Part shown: in pieces, positions 25,068 to 34,145 of the stretch
How positions within the stretch are numbered: the first letter of the stretch is position 1
Layout of the letters: each line of letters starts with the position of its first letter
From: CAIQNR01 sp031972475
GTDB taxonomy: Bacteria > Babelota > Babeliae > Babelales > CAIQNR01
Reading direction: 5' to 3'
Length of the DNA: 64,000 bases
Assembly (NCBI GenBank): GCA_031972475.1
Contig: DALYEP010000001.1
Span: 558,001-622,000, forward strand
The notes under the pieces: model-generated
What the model was told of the DNA's origin: nothing
Database searches by the model: none
Seen by the model: only the letters and a program-made list of their open reading frames with translations
Translations under genes and position numbers: made by a program

Positions 25068-26183
25068 CTAGAGCCAATATATTTTTTTAACCATAACAAC
25101 ATCTACTTTATTTTCAGAGCTACGTTCAAGAATAGCAAGTAGTTTTTGTTCTATTCTACCAACCTTCCCATAACATAACACAGAAAACACCTTAGGCTCA
25201 AATTTTGTGCTCAAAAATGGAGTTATTTCAGAAGGTATTGTTTTAAATTCTTTACCATATAATTCTTTTAATGTTGTATCCCACATTTGTTCCCATAAAA
25301 AATCTTTGAGATTTATCTTTTCAAGCATTGTTTCAATATCTTCTTTTTTTAATTTTTTCTGAATATCAAAGCCTAAAAGTAATTTTAAAGAATTACTCAT
25401 CAACCAAGGATCTATATAAAAATTATCTGAATAAGTAGTAAAAAGATCAGTTAAATAAATATCTTGAACATTTTTATTATCTTTTATTTTACGATCTAAA
25501 GGCTCATAAAAAATATTTTTTGAAAAAAATGAAAAGTTTTTATTCAAAAACAAATCCATTGGAGTTATGTATTTTTGTTTCTGTTTTTTAAGTGAATTTA
25601 TAATAATTGTTTCAATATCAACATCTTTAAAAAAATCTCTCATTCTTTCTGATAATACTTTAATCATCCCTTCTGTAGATACTTTTGAATTAAGAAGATA
25701 AAATGATTTTTTAGAAGAATTATACATTTTATTAATGTTAACTTTTCCATCTTCACAAGTAATACAAATTTTAATAATTCCATCAAAACCATCTGTTGCA
25801 TTACTCAAATTAAATTCTTGCCACTGATTATTAACAAGAAGCAATGTTTTGAGTAAATTCTTACGATTTTGCTCTAAATCATCTTTTTGAGGATTATTAT
25901 CCATCAAAGAATTTTCTGATTTTTTTTCTGATGAAACTAAATCTTTAGATTTAGTTTTAGAACTATAAAAATATTTATCTTGTAAAAGTAATTGAGCCGT
26001 AGCAATTGAAATACCAGAAAGTGCCAATTGCTTTGCACGCTCTCGCTCGTACATTAAAGGAACATAAAGATTGTATGCTCCTCCTAAATAAAAAATTTGA
26101 GTAACAATAATAGTCCCAATTGCCAAGACACTCATTGTTAAAAACAAAATATAACCATTTTTTAAATGAAAAAAACGTTTCAT
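25068..26183 (-). CDS. GspK-like minor pseudopilin of type II secretion
   Basis: The 371-residue protein has a hydrophobic N-terminal helix (NGYILFLTMSVLAIGTIIV) without the usual Glu at +5, as in GspK. Next come RERAKQLALSGISIATAQLLL and EDGKVNINKMYN, matching the GspK pattern of a long Ala-rich stem and a D..GK(I/V)N.N motif. GspK caps the pseudopilus tip with GspI and GspJ. The gene overlaps gspJ by 4 bases. Sequence alone places it in the family; no enzymatic role is expected. Confidence 0.7.
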   Translation of the reverse strand: MKRFFHLKNGYILFLTMSVLAIGTIIVTQIFYLGGAYNLYVPLMYERERAKQLALSGISIATAQLLLQDKYFYSSKTKSKDLVSSEKKSENSLMDNNPQKDDLEQNRKNLLKTLLLVNNQWQEFNLSNATDGFDGIIKICITCEDGKVNINKMYNSSKKSFYLLNSKVSTEGMIKVLSERMRDFFKDVDIETIIINSLKKQKQKYITPMDLFLNKNFSFFSKNIFYEPLDRKIKDNKNVQDIYLTDLFTTYSDNFYIDPWLMSNSLKLLLGFDIQKKLKKEDIETMLEKINLKDFLWEQMWDTTLKELYGKEFKTIPSEITPFLSTKFEPKVFSVLCYGKVGRIEQKLLAILERSSENKVDVVMVKKIYWL

Positions 26184-27226
26184 TGAGCACCACCTCTTAC
26201 ATCATGAAGCATAGATTGATTATCTTGAAACGCCATTTCATCGCCTTTTTGATCTTTTTTACTAGAAACACCCGTTGATGTATTACTTATAATTTTTTGA
26301 ATATCATATAAAGGAGCAAACCAATACTCATAAGTATGCAACTTTTCAAAACTATCTATAATGGCAATTTTTGCATTAATAAAAAATGGTAATTTTTTAT
26401 TATCATTTTTTTCTAAACTTTTATCTTCGGGATTATTTTTATCATTCTTTTTATTTTCTTTATCTTCTTCACTAACACTCTTCCATTGATTAAGAACCTC
26501 TAGTAAACGTATTTTTGATATATTTTTTTGCTCTTGTTCTTTATGTTTATTACTATCTTTTTCATTTTTTTCATGCTGATGATCATCTTTTTTATCTTTA
26601 TCTTTAGACTCTTTTTTTTCTACTAAAAATTCAACAACAAAGCTTTTTATACCATCTAATACAGGATACTTTTTAACAATCGCATCAGATTCAATCATAA
26701 ATTTTTTAGGATCAAGATTTTCTGACTGTTGGTGCATCAAAATAAATTGTCCTTTTTTTTCAGGATCAGATTGCAAACTGTACATAACCCTTACCATATA
26801 AGTTTGGGGCTCTCCATAAACAGAAATAGGGCTTGTTGTAATGAAAGTAAACATTTTTAAATTACCTAATTCATCAAACTCATATTCAAATGGCAAGGGA
26901 AATTGATCTTTTTTGCTTTCTTCTTCTTTTTTATTTTTAGAAACCTCAGAAGATTCTTTTTCTACCTTATCTTCTTTTTTTAATTGATCATCTTCTTGAT
27001 AAGTATCATCATTCCATGAAAACTCAGGAAAGATTATTCCTGATATTTCACGATCCAATAATTGTTGAACAACCGTCATTTTTCGATTTAAACTAGAAGC
27101 ATTCATTATTCTTTGAAGAACAAAATTGCTTTGAGAAAGAGATTGAAAAAGTATAGCTGTTAAACTAATACTTATAGCCATCGCTAAAATAACTTCTAAC
27201 AAAGAAAAGCCTTTAACGAGTTTCAC
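26180..27226 (-). CDS. GspJ-like minor pseudopilin
   Basis: The short leader MKLVKG precedes the prepilin-peptidase site KG|FSLLEVILAM with Glu at +5, followed by a hydrophobic helix. At 348 residues it is far longer than typical GspJ (about 200). The excess is mainly two highly charged Lys/Glu/Asp-rich insertions (about residues 83-110 and 208-280), probably disordered and exposed loops. It overlaps gspI by 14 bases. The position in the cluster (after I, before K) supports J. Confidence 0.7.
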   Translation of the reverse strand: MKLVKGFSLLEVILAMAISISLTAILFQSLSQSNFVLQRIMNASSLNRKMTVVQQLLDREISGIIFPEFSWNDDTYQEDDQLKKEDKVEKESSEVSKNKKEEESKKDQFPLPFEYEFDELGNLKMFTFITTSPISVYGEPQTYMVRVMYSLQSDPEKKGQFILMHQQSENLDPKKFMIESDAIVKKYPVLDGIKSFVVEFLVEKKESKDKDKKDDHQHEKNEKDSNKHKEQEQKNISKIRLLEVLNQWKSVSEEDKENKKNDKNNPEDKSLEKNDNKKLPFFINAKIAIIDSFEKLHTYEYWFAPLYDIQKIISNTSTGVSSKKDQKGDEMAFQDNQSMLHDVRGGAQ

Positions 27227-27659
27227 TCTTTTTCTCCTCTATCTCAAAACTATAATGATAAAGATCTGCAATTTTTTTTCTTCCAGTTTCTTCCCAAACA
27301 GCAGTTACTCTTTCTTGATACAGACCCTCAAATCTAAAAAGCGTTGAATCTGCCTGCACAGGTATTTTTTCATAAATTACTTTTGTTTCTGGATCGATGA
27401 ATATTTTTTCTATAACGCTGGCATAATCTTTTTGATCGTGATTTTGAGAATCTTCTGAAGCTAATTTTATTTTGGGTAATAACATCATATTTTGAAGCAA
27501 TGATAAACGGTCTATTTTAGATTTATTCACAACAACACGATAAAATACTTTTTGTTGTAATAAAAAAAATGAACTAACAACTACAGCGATTATAGCAAGA
27601 GCAATAATTGCTTCTATAAAAGAAAATCCCTTATAGAGCTGGTTTTTGAAATGAATCAT
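27213..27659 (-). CDS. GspI-like minor pseudopilin
   Basis: The leader MIHFKNQLYKG is followed by the type IV prepilin motif FSFIEAIIALAIIAVVVSSF, with Glu at +5. The 148-residue length, a small beta-rich globular part and the gene order between the GspH- and GspJ-like genes fit GspI. It overlaps the upstream gene by 29 bases and the downstream one by 14, implying tight coupling. Confidence 0.7.
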   Translation of the reverse strand: MIHFKNQLYKGFSFIEAIIALAIIAVVVSSFFLLQQKVFYRVVVNKSKIDRLSLLQNMMLLPKIKLASEDSQNHDQKDYASVIEKIFIDPETKVIYEKIPVQADSTLFRFEGLYQERVTAVWEETGRKKIADLYHYSFEIEEKKSETR

Positions 27660-28227
27660 ACATCACACATTGCGCAATAAAAGGATTGAGAACAATACCA
27701 AACTGCTTACCTTCTTTTTCTGATTGATTTTGAGATTGATCAACAATATTTATAATAACCTCTTGCGACGTTCCTCCTGGCATAACAAAAAACCAAACAT
27801 CTTCGGCATTTCTAGAAAGGCCACCTTCTGCTATACGGTCAACTTTTTGAGCATAAAACTGTTGAATATCAAATGCTTCGGGCCATCTATAAGAATTAGA
27901 AGAAAAATATAAAATTAAATGTTCAAATACAGGATTTCTTTCTACATCAAAAGCATCTGTTTGTTTGCTAACATCTATTTTTCTATTTTTAAGATCAAAG
28001 TTAACTTTATGAATTTTATTTGTTTGCAATGCAGATAGCCAAACTTCACTCATAATGCTATTTATTTGCGTAACAAAAGCCTTACGCTCTTGAGCATCTC
28101 TTCTTCCCAATACATTTGGTAATGAAACACCAACAAGTATGCCCACGAGCGCAATAGCTATAATAATTTCTATAAATCCAAATCCTGGACTATTCCCAAG
28201 CAGAAATGCGTTCTTCTTCAGAAGCAT
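27631..28227 (-). CDS. GspH-like minor pseudopilin
   Basis: I place the start at ATG 28227 (AAAGGGCGAAG upstream). It yields 198 residues with the leader MLLKKNAFLLGNSPG and the cleavage motif G|FGFIEIIIAIALVG. The ORF opens earlier, but those codons lie in the end of gspG. The globular part is about 150 residues and beta-rich, as in GspH. The 38-base overlap with gspG shows operon structure. GspH is adopted by order. Confidence 0.72.
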   Translation of the reverse strand: MLLKKNAFLLGNSPGFGFIEIIIAIALVGILVGVSLPNVLGRRDAQERKAFVTQINSIMSEVWLSALQTNKIHKVNFDLKNRKIDVSKQTDAFDVERNPVFEHLILYFSSNSYRWPEAFDIQQFYAQKVDRIAEGGLSRNAEDVWFFVMPGGTSQEVIINIVDQSQNQSEKEGKQFGIVLNPFIAQCVMYDSFQKPAL

Positions 28228-28612
28228 CTTCGCCCTTTGGCCCAAAAGAATAAAGTTCATAAGGATGTTCACTTTGTGGAGTTCTTTCATACTGGAAGTC
28301 ATGATTCCATTGATCAAGCTTTAATTTATCAATATAAGGCGCAACCCACTTAGAAGCCATACGCTCATCATCTGGCTTTTCAATAAGATCATTAAGATCA
28401 TTTGGATAACTGCCAGTATCAGCATAAAATGTATCAATCGATTGTTTAAATGCATGAAGATCTAATTTTGTTGAATCTATCTTACTTTTATTTAAACGAC
28501 TCATTAAATTAGGAACTGCAACACCAAGCATTATTGCTATTATTGCAATAGTAATAACAATTTCTATAAAACCAAACCCAGAACGTAGAGACTTTTTAAT
28601 ATCATTATTCAT
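28190..28612 (-). CDS. gspG: Major pseudopilin GspG
   Basis: The leader MNNDIKKSLRSG ends at G|FGFIEIVITIAIIAIMLGVAVPN (cleavage then the hydrophobic helix, Glu at +5). The following TKLDLHAFKQSIDTFYADTG and SYPNDLNDLIE are the GspG core, and the C-terminal LDQWNHDFQY and LYSFGPKGE correspond to DPWGNPYQY and SLGADG (the Ca2+ loop). The 140-residue length is typical. It follows gspF by about 20 bases. Confidence 0.93.
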   Translation of the reverse strand: MNNDIKKSLRSGFGFIEIVITIAIIAIMLGVAVPNLMSRLNKSKIDSTKLDLHAFKQSIDTFYADTGSYPNDLNDLIEKPDDERMASKWVAPYIDKLKLDQWNHDFQYERTPQSEHPYELYSFGPKGEDASEEERISAWE

Positions 28613-28631
28613 AAAAACCTTTCGTAAATAC

Positions 28632-29846
28632 TTATTTAACCATATTGCTCATTTCTATAATAGGCATCATTATCCCAAGAACTATAAATCCTACAATTAC
28701 TGCTGTTGCAAAGGTCATAACAGGACTTAATAATGTTGTTAAAGTATCAGCATATTCCGTTAAATCTTTCTCATACGTATCTCCAACACTAATAAGCATT
28801 GCATCTAACTTTCCTGTTTCTTCTCCAGTGCTTATCAAATAAGTAGCCATTGGAGGAAATATACCAGTTTGCTTAAGATATTGTGCTATTTTACCTTGTT
28901 TTATAATTTTTTCTCGTGCTTCTTTTAAAGATTCTTTAAGAACCATATTATCTACAATGTTGCACACTATATCTAACGCTTCAGAAAGATTAACGCCTGC
29001 CTCCAAAAGCATTCCTAATGTTTTTGAAAATTGAACGATTGCTCCAATTTTTGTAAAAGATTGAACAATAGGCATTTTCAATTTAAAACGATCAAACATA
29101 AGCGCTCCATCTTTTGTTGATTTCCAATACAAGAAAAAAATAACAAATAAAAAGATGCTCATTATTATTATAAAATAATGATTTAAAATTGCCTTAGATG
29201 CCGCAACTAAAACTACAGTTGCAAAAGGTAGATTACCACCCTGACTTTCAAAAATACCCATTAACTTAGGAACTATCCCCGTCATTAATCCAAGAGTTAC
29301 CAATAATATTGCTCCTAATTGAATCAGAGGCATACGAACAGCATCTATAATTTTATTACGTAGTTCTTCACTGCGCTCAAGATACTGTGTTAAACGATCA
29401 AGAATAGTCTCTAACTTTCCACTTGCTTCACCAGCTCGAACAAGTTGAACATAGAAGTTTTCAAAATCATGAGGATAATTTTTCATGCCATCAGCTAAAG
29501 ATTGCCCCTCTTTAAGTCCATCTTTAAGAGAAACAATAATACGATGCATGCGCCCTTGAAACTGTTCTATTAATAATTCAATAGAGGGCAACAAAGGCAC
29601 TCCTGAACGCAACAAAACGCACAATTGTTTTGTAAATAATATTTTTTCTTTTACTGATATTGAACGAGAAAACAATCTTTGAAAAAAGTTTTCTGATTGA
29701 GTTGCTTTATGAGCAGCAATAATTGAATAGGCAAGAAATCCTTTTCGTTGAAGCAATTCACGAACAGCCCCTTCTGAAGGAGCGTCCATTGAACCTGTTA
29801 CTTTTTTACCATCACGAGAAAACGCTTGGTACACATACAAAGCCAT
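28632..29846 (-). CDS. gspF: Type II secretion inner-membrane platform protein GspF
   Basis: The 404-residue length and the whole pattern fit GspF. The N-terminal MALYVYQAFSRDGKKVTG is followed by two repeats of the T2SF domain, each followed by transmembrane helices (about 170-195, 220-245 and 375-395). Family motifs are FTKQLCVLLRSGVPLLPSIE and VRAGEASGKLETILDRLTQYLE in the first copy and FSKTLGMLLEAGVNL and ISTGEETGKLDAML in the second. GspF couples the GspE ATPase to the pseudopilus. GspE, GspD and the others are outside this window. Confidence 0.95.
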   Translation of the reverse strand: MALYVYQAFSRDGKKVTGSMDAPSEGAVRELLQRKGFLAYSIIAAHKATQSENFFQRLFSRSISVKEKILFTKQLCVLLRSGVPLLPSIELLIEQFQGRMHRIIVSLKDGLKEGQSLADGMKNYPHDFENFYVQLVRAGEASGKLETILDRLTQYLERSEELRNKIIDAVRMPLIQLGAILLVTLGLMTGIVPKLMGIFESQGGNLPFATVVLVAASKAILNHYFIIIMSIFLFVIFFLYWKSTKDGALMFDRFKLKMPIVQSFTKIGAIVQFSKTLGMLLEAGVNLSEALDIVCNIVDNMVLKESLKEAREKIIKQGKIAQYLKQTGIFPPMATYLISTGEETGKLDAMLISVGDTYEKDLTEYADTLTTLLSPVMTFATAVIVGFIVLGIMMPIIEMSNMVK

Positions 29847-29921
29847 TATTTTACCTTTGTTATATCAATTATCTTGCTTAAATCTATGAAATATTATTCA
29901 TAAAACAAAAGCTTGTACTAA

Positions 29922-30908
29922 TCAATAATTGATTTGCTTATAGAGTTTTATATCTCTCATGATACGGTTCTCTTTTGATTCTGTAGCTAAAATTTTTTTA
30001 TTAATTTTTTCTAAATTAACAATATACTGTTCGGGATCATTATATTGAATTTCTAAAATTTCTTTCTTACTAGATTTTTCATTTCTCAATACTTCTTGGT
30101 TTTTTTCATATGCTGTTTCTTTTATTTTTTGTTTTTCCTCAGGAGAACTTTTTTGATATATTTCAATTCTTTTTTCTAAAGCATCTTTTTCTGATTTTAA
30201 CTTTTGAAGATTATTTTGAACAAGATTTAAATCATTCCTTAGATTTTCAAAAAGTTTATCTCCTAGAGGACCAACATCATCATCCTTAATTTCATTTTTT
30301 TTCTTTATAAATTTATTTTTTATAACATTTGCACTATGTAAAAAACCTCTTCCTAAAACCTTAAAAACATCTCCTGCGTTTCTTGTATAATAAGCACTTT
30401 TTTCAAACACTTCTTTTGGTTTAAAGTTATTTAATTTTTGAATCATATTACTATTGCTTTCTAACAATAAATCATGTTTATTTTTTTCAAAAAGAGGAAA
30501 CGGTCCTTTAAAAATTTCTTCATGACCAGTTACATTAATAGGAAGATCTTTGTCTTCGTATCTATAACCATACCGTTGCTCCAGATTAAGCTTATTATTA
30601 TAAATCTCTTCTCTTATATTATCTTTTTGTCTTTTACTTACCAAACCATAACTTAGAGGTTTATCTGATACAAGCTGAGATTTGAATGTATTTTCTCTCT
30701 CTTTTTTTAAATCATTATACGTTTCTTTAAATGCTTTAGTTGCTGTTTTTAAAGGAGCAACAATCTTTGTTCCAATATTTTTAACACTTTGGCCAACTTT
30801 ACTTGAAAGCAACGGCCTAGAAAAAGCAAAAATAGACATTTGAATAGTTAAAAAAATAAAAAATATAACTTTTTTAAAAAAATTTTTAATTAACAATTTA
30901 GTCATCAT
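29922..30908 (-). CDS. Secreted coiled-coil protein, unknown
   Basis: The 328-residue protein starts with a hydrophobic signal-type segment (about 12-27). A later ATG at 30905 has better spacing from an AAAGGAAA site. It continues as a mostly Lys/Glu helical protein with clear heptad-like coiled-coil stretches (about 215-260 and 270-315). No domain recognised. It lies upstream of the gsp cluster in the same direction, but with a 75-base gap. It is perhaps an exported structural protein. Confidence 0.55.
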   Translation of the reverse strand: MMTKLLIKNFFKKVIFFIFLTIQMSIFAFSRPLLSSKVGQSVKNIGTKIVAPLKTATKAFKETYNDLKKERENTFKSQLVSDKPLSYGLVSKRQKDNIREEIYNNKLNLEQRYGYRYEDKDLPINVTGHEEIFKGPFPLFEKNKHDLLLESNSNMIQKLNNFKPKEVFEKSAYYTRNAGDVFKVLGRGFLHSANVIKNKFIKKKNEIKDDDVGPLGDKLFENLRNDLNLVQNNLQKLKSEKDALEKRIEIYQKSSPEEKQKIKETAYEKNQEVLRNEKSSKKEILEIQYNDPEQYIVNLEKINKKILATESKENRIMRDIKLYKQINY

Positions 30909-30928
30909 TTTCCTTTTTTTATAAAAAA

Positions 30929-30972
30929 ACAGTTAATAGTTTATTTTAAATTTAAAACAAACTATTAACTGT
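30929..30972 (-). terminator. Terminator of the EndoU-like gene
   Basis: A 14-bp stem (30929-30942 with 30959-30972, ACAGTTAATAGTTT) with an inner loop is followed on the minus strand by a run of seven T. It lies about 45 bases after the stop of the 31018-31764 gene. Confidence 0.8.
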
Positions 30973-31017
30973 AAATTACATAATTACATTTTTCAAAACA
31001 TTAAAAAACAAAAAAAA

Positions 31018-31764
31018 TTAATTATTATCTTTTTTATTAAGCTGAGCCTTCCTTTCTTCTCTTTCTTTTCTTTCTTCTCTTTCTTTTCTTTCTTCTCTTT
31101 CTTTTCTTTCTTCTCTTTCTTTTCTTTCTTCTTTTTCTTTTCTCTTACGATCTCCTTGGGTCATTTTTTTTCCAATAGAAATAGAATTAGCTAGTAAATT
31201 TTTAGAGCAGCTATTATTGTTGGTGATGCTATTTTCATCAAATAATGGATACATTGTAACAAACTCAAGGCCTTTTGAAATAACTTTGCTTCTATACGGC
31301 ATTTTTTGACTAGAACGAACAGTCACACTACAAGGCTTTTCTTTTTTAACACCGTTTTTTTGTAAAAAACTACTTACACCATTTAAAACATTTTCTAACT
31401 GACTTTTTGTACAAGTTGCAGGAAATACTGTTTTTTTAAAATCGCCTATTATTAGGGAAGAAAAAAGCACACGTCTTACCTTATTACCATCCTCTTCAAC
31501 TCTTAATACGTCAAAGTTATTTCCATCTATCATAATGCTACTGTTCTTAAAAGAATCGTCGGGAAAAAAATGCGCTCCTTTTAAATTTCCCCCACATACA
31601 ACTCCATCAATATGCTTAAATAAATTGCTACTATCTACATTATTATTTGTTTCTTCGCCTTGAATATCAATTGAACCAAACGAAGTAACCGATTCAGACC
31701 TATTTTTACTACTTGTTTTAATTGAAGACATGTGCAATAAAATAAATAAAAAAAATATAACCAT
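31018..31764 (-). CDS. Secreted protein with possible EndoU-type nuclease domain and charged repeat tail
   Basis: The 248-residue product has a signal-like N terminus (MVIFFLFILLHMSS). A domain of about 100 residues then resembles bacterial EndoU RNases: HIDGVVCGG (His52 in the 249-residue reading), GAHFF (His66) and FKKTVFPATCTKSQLENVL, which I compare with the KKSTFFP..WS strand holding the catalytic Lys. The tail (about 205-248) is a KEREER repeat, made by an 18-bp tandem repeat, and is extremely charged. EndoU domains are common toxin modules, but the family match is from motif reading, with no search. Start: ATG 31764 has AAGGAA upstream. Confidence 0.45.
   Translation of the reverse strand: MVIFFLFILLHMSSIKTSSKNRSESVTSFGSIDIQGEETNNNVDSSNLFKHIDGVVCGGNLKGAHFFPDDSFKNSSIMIDGNNFDVLRVEEDGNKVRRVLFSSLIIGDFKKTVFPATCTKSQLENVLNGVSSFLQKNGVKKEKPCSVTVRSSQKMPYRSKVISKGLEFVTMYPLFDENSITNNNSCSKNLLANSISIGKKMTQGDRKRKEKEERKEREERKEREERKEREERKEREERKAQLNKKDNN
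31057..31128 (-). repeat. 18-bp tandem repeat, four copies, coding KEREER
   Basis: The unit TTCTCTTTCTTTTCTTTC (plus strand) is present four times in a row, with partial copies at both sides. It codes a six-residue charged unit in the C-terminal tail of the EndoU-like protein. Length change would keep the frame. Confidence 0.85.
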
Positions 31765-31794
31765 CAAAAAATTCCTTAATTAAAAACTATTAAA

Positions 31795-31830
31795 TAAATA
31801 AAGGTTCTTTTAAAAGAACCTTTATTTATC
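31795..31830 (-). terminator. Terminator of the TraB/TIKI-like gene
   Basis: A perfect 36-base palindrome (each arm 18 bases, core AAAGGTTCTTTT) lies about 25 bases after the stop of the 31855-32751 gene and 31 bases upstream of the next gene's start codon. On the minus strand it is followed by TTAATAGTTTTTAA. Confidence 0.7.
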
Positions 31831-31854
31831 TTTTAAAATATAAATTTCTAAAAA

Positions 31855-32751
31855 TCACTCATTTAAAAAATCAGAATAATACTTAACAATTGGACTTCCT
31901 AAATGATATTCCAAAACGTCTTGCCACAAATTCCAATGCCATCCTCCAAAAATAATAACTACTGTTTCGTACTTAAGAAGCGATGAAAACAATAATTGCA
32001 AAGCGCATTGATCTCTAAAATATATATGATCAAAAAACATAATATTATGTTTTTCAAAATTTAAGAATTCTACAATTCCCTCAAACGGAATATCTTGTTT
32101 AATAGATAAATTTCTTTCAACAAATTTTTTTATAATAAAATCATATTGAAATTTATAAAAAACAGAAAAGCCTAAATATGGAGCAGCCAAAGAAACTCCA
32201 TAAGAAAAAATATCCTTTTCTGTATAACCATTATCTTTAAATCTTTCTAAAGTTTCTTGATAGGACAAATCTGCACATTCAACATGATGACCCTTCTTTC
32301 TTCCCAAATAAGCAGCAAAACTCATTTCTGTAAATAAAGGCTTTTTTATTAAAGACTTTATTTTTTGAGTAAAAGATGGTTCATACAAAGATTTTGCACA
32401 ATCTATAATAAAATCCATATCAGCCTGTTTGCCAATATACAACTGCGATAAAAAAGAAGCTTCTTCAATAAGAACGGCTGATTTTTCTGGCAAACTATCA
32501 ATCAACTTACAAGCCATTTTAAATGGAATTCCATCTTGATATGTTGTATGTAAAGTTCCAAATACCTTAACAGTCTTTCCTGCATACAAACCTTCTGTTG
32601 GGCAATATTCTGCAATAAATGCACCTTGTTGTTTTAAATCAGTATTCATCGATTGAAAAGTGCTAACTTTATCAATTTTGCGTAATTTAGAAATATCTAC
32701 CGATTTCAATTGCAAGAAAATAGCAAGCATTAATAATATTTTTTTAAACAT
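31855..32751 (-). CDS. Secreted protein with TraB/TIKI-like motif pattern
   Basis: The 298-residue protein has a signal-like start (MFKKILLMLAIFLQLKS). It carries the three marks of the TraB/PrgY/TIKI superfamily: a first GxxH (VFGTLHTTY, about residue 65), a conserved acidic strand (AVLIEEASF) and a late GxxH (IFGGWHWNLW, about 272). Some members of this superfamily are metal-dependent proteases. The spacing is right, but the surrounding sequence is diverged, so this is a tentative call. A sigma70-like promoter lies upstream at 32790-32817. Confidence 0.4.
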   Translation of the reverse strand: MFKKILLMLAIFLQLKSVDISKLRKIDKVSTFQSMNTDLKQQGAFIAEYCPTEGLYAGKTVKVFGTLHTTYQDGIPFKMACKLIDSLPEKSAVLIEEASFLSQLYIGKQADMDFIIDCAKSLYEPSFTQKIKSLIKKPLFTEMSFAAYLGRKKGHHVECADLSYQETLERFKDNGYTEKDIFSYGVSLAAPYLGFSVFYKFQYDFIIKKFVERNLSIKQDIPFEGIVEFLNFEKHNIMFFDHIYFRDQCALQLLFSSLLKYETVVIIFGGWHWNLWQDVLEYHLGSPIVKYYSDFLNE

Positions 32752-32789
32752 AAAAACTTTCTTTCATTATTTTTAAAAGATATTTTAAT

Positions 32790-32817
32790 AGTATACTTTT
32801 TATCATAAAAATGACAA
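32790..32817 (-). promoter_or_regulatory. Promoter of the TraB/TIKI-like gene
   Basis: On the minus strand, TTGTCA (32812-32817), a 16-base spacer and TATACT (32790-32795) lie about 40 bases upstream of the start codon. Confidence 0.6.
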
Positions 32818-32900
32818 ATATGCATAATTTAGGCTAGAACATTTACAAAAAGCATTTTTATACAAAAAAATTAAATCGTAAAAATACAAAAAATGAGATA

Positions 32901-32929
32901 TTGCCTGAGTAAAAATATCATACTACTAT
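32901..32929 (+). promoter_or_regulatory. Possible promoter of the 32984 gene
   Basis: TTGCCT (32901-32906), 17 bases, TACTAT (32924-32929). An AAGGAG ribosome site follows shortly before the ATG. Confidence 0.4.
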
Positions 32930-32983
32930 TAAGAATAATACCTTATTATTTTAGCGTATTATTACAAAAGCAAGGAGCTTTTT

Positions 32984-34132
32984 ATGAATAAAAAATTATA
33001 TTTTTTATTTTTTAATTTTTTTTATTTTATAAATCAAAATAAAGCAGCAAATAATATCATTAATCAAAATGCAGATGACGATGTAGAATACATGGTCTCA
33101 AAAAAAGAATCGGCAAGAAAAAAAAGAAAGCGAGAAAAAGAGCAACTTCAAGCAGCTCTTGAGGCAAAACAAGAATTTGAAGATGCGGAAAAACTCTCTT
33201 TTGATGGCGACACCATACCAGTTATGACAATAAAACATTCATCTGCCGCTCAAAACGAAAAAAAAGTTTCTTTTTTTTGCTATCCACTTGTTTTTACCGA
33301 TGAAGGAATCTCATCATTTTTTAACCATAGTTTTAATAGAGAAGAATATGGAAAAGAATTTTTACCTCATAATTTAGGACACTTAGGTCAAATTATTCGC
33401 CATGGGCAATCACATGGACTTTCTAAAGAATTTACAGAAGGCGCATTTCGCCTATTTCATCAAAAGTTAAAATCTTGTCCTTATGTAAGTGCGCCTGCAA
33501 TAGAATTATTTCTTAATGAAAACACACCGTATCTTGAGTTACAACTTGCAAAACAAGAATTTGGATTATGGAAAGAGATAAAAGACCTTCTTATTGAGAG
33601 ATTTAAATCACAATTTTCATTCTTACAAGACAACCCTCTTGGTTTTTTTGATTATGTGGCAAAAGAACTCGATGAAAAAATTAATACAAATGTCATATCA
33701 CCAGAACGAGCAAGAGCAACACTTGTAAGATTTTTAAACAGCGCACTTGATAAAATAATTTGGTCTCCAGACGATCAAGAAAAAACTTGGGAATCTTTTA
33801 AAAAAATAGGAAATTCATTGCACTATCTTCATACTGCTCAAGTTATACCAGACCATCTTGATATTAATGATCTTTATTGGTCACTTATTGAAAGATATTG
33901 TTATTTTTTAGAACTTGTAGGAACTAAACTCAATTTAGAAACATGCCAACTCATGAAACATGATTTAGCAGAGAAAAAAATAGATTGGCTCTTAATTTCT
34001 GAACAAGAAAAAGGAATAACTACAAAACTAGAAAAAATTGCCCATGCAATACTAGAAACAGAAACACGTATAATTGCAAAAAATAACGGGATTTTTACAG
34101 AGAAATATTTATTAAATTCTCAGCAACCTTAA
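32984..34132 (+). CDS. Secreted protein, unknown
   Basis: The 382-residue product has a signal peptide (MNKKLYFLFFNFFYFINQN). A basic coiled-coil stretch (about 42-70, KKESARKKRKREKEQ) and a largely helical domain of about 290 residues follow. I recognise no motif. AGCAAGGAGC is a good ribosome site. It stands alone between divergent and convergent neighbours. Confidence 0.6.
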   Translation: MNKKLYFLFFNFFYFINQNKAANNIINQNADDDVEYMVSKKESARKKRKREKEQLQAALEAKQEFEDAEKLSFDGDTIPVMTIKHSSAAQNEKKVSFFCYPLVFTDEGISSFFNHSFNREEYGKEFLPHNLGHLGQIIRHGQSHGLSKEFTEGAFRLFHQKLKSCPYVSAPAIELFLNENTPYLELQLAKQEFGLWKEIKDLLIERFKSQFSFLQDNPLGFFDYVAKELDEKINTNVISPERARATLVRFLNSALDKIIWSPDDQEKTWESFKKIGNSLHYLHTAQVIPDHLDINDLYWSLIERYCYFLELVGTKLNLETCQLMKHDLAEKKIDWLLISEQEKGITTKLEKIAHAILETETRIIAKNNGIFTEKYLLNSQQP

Positions 34133-34145
34133 TTATTAACACTCA

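Noticed and set aside
31057..31128. Four regular 18-bp repeats looked at as a CRISPR array
   Set aside because: No unique spacers between copies; the repeat is contiguous and coding.
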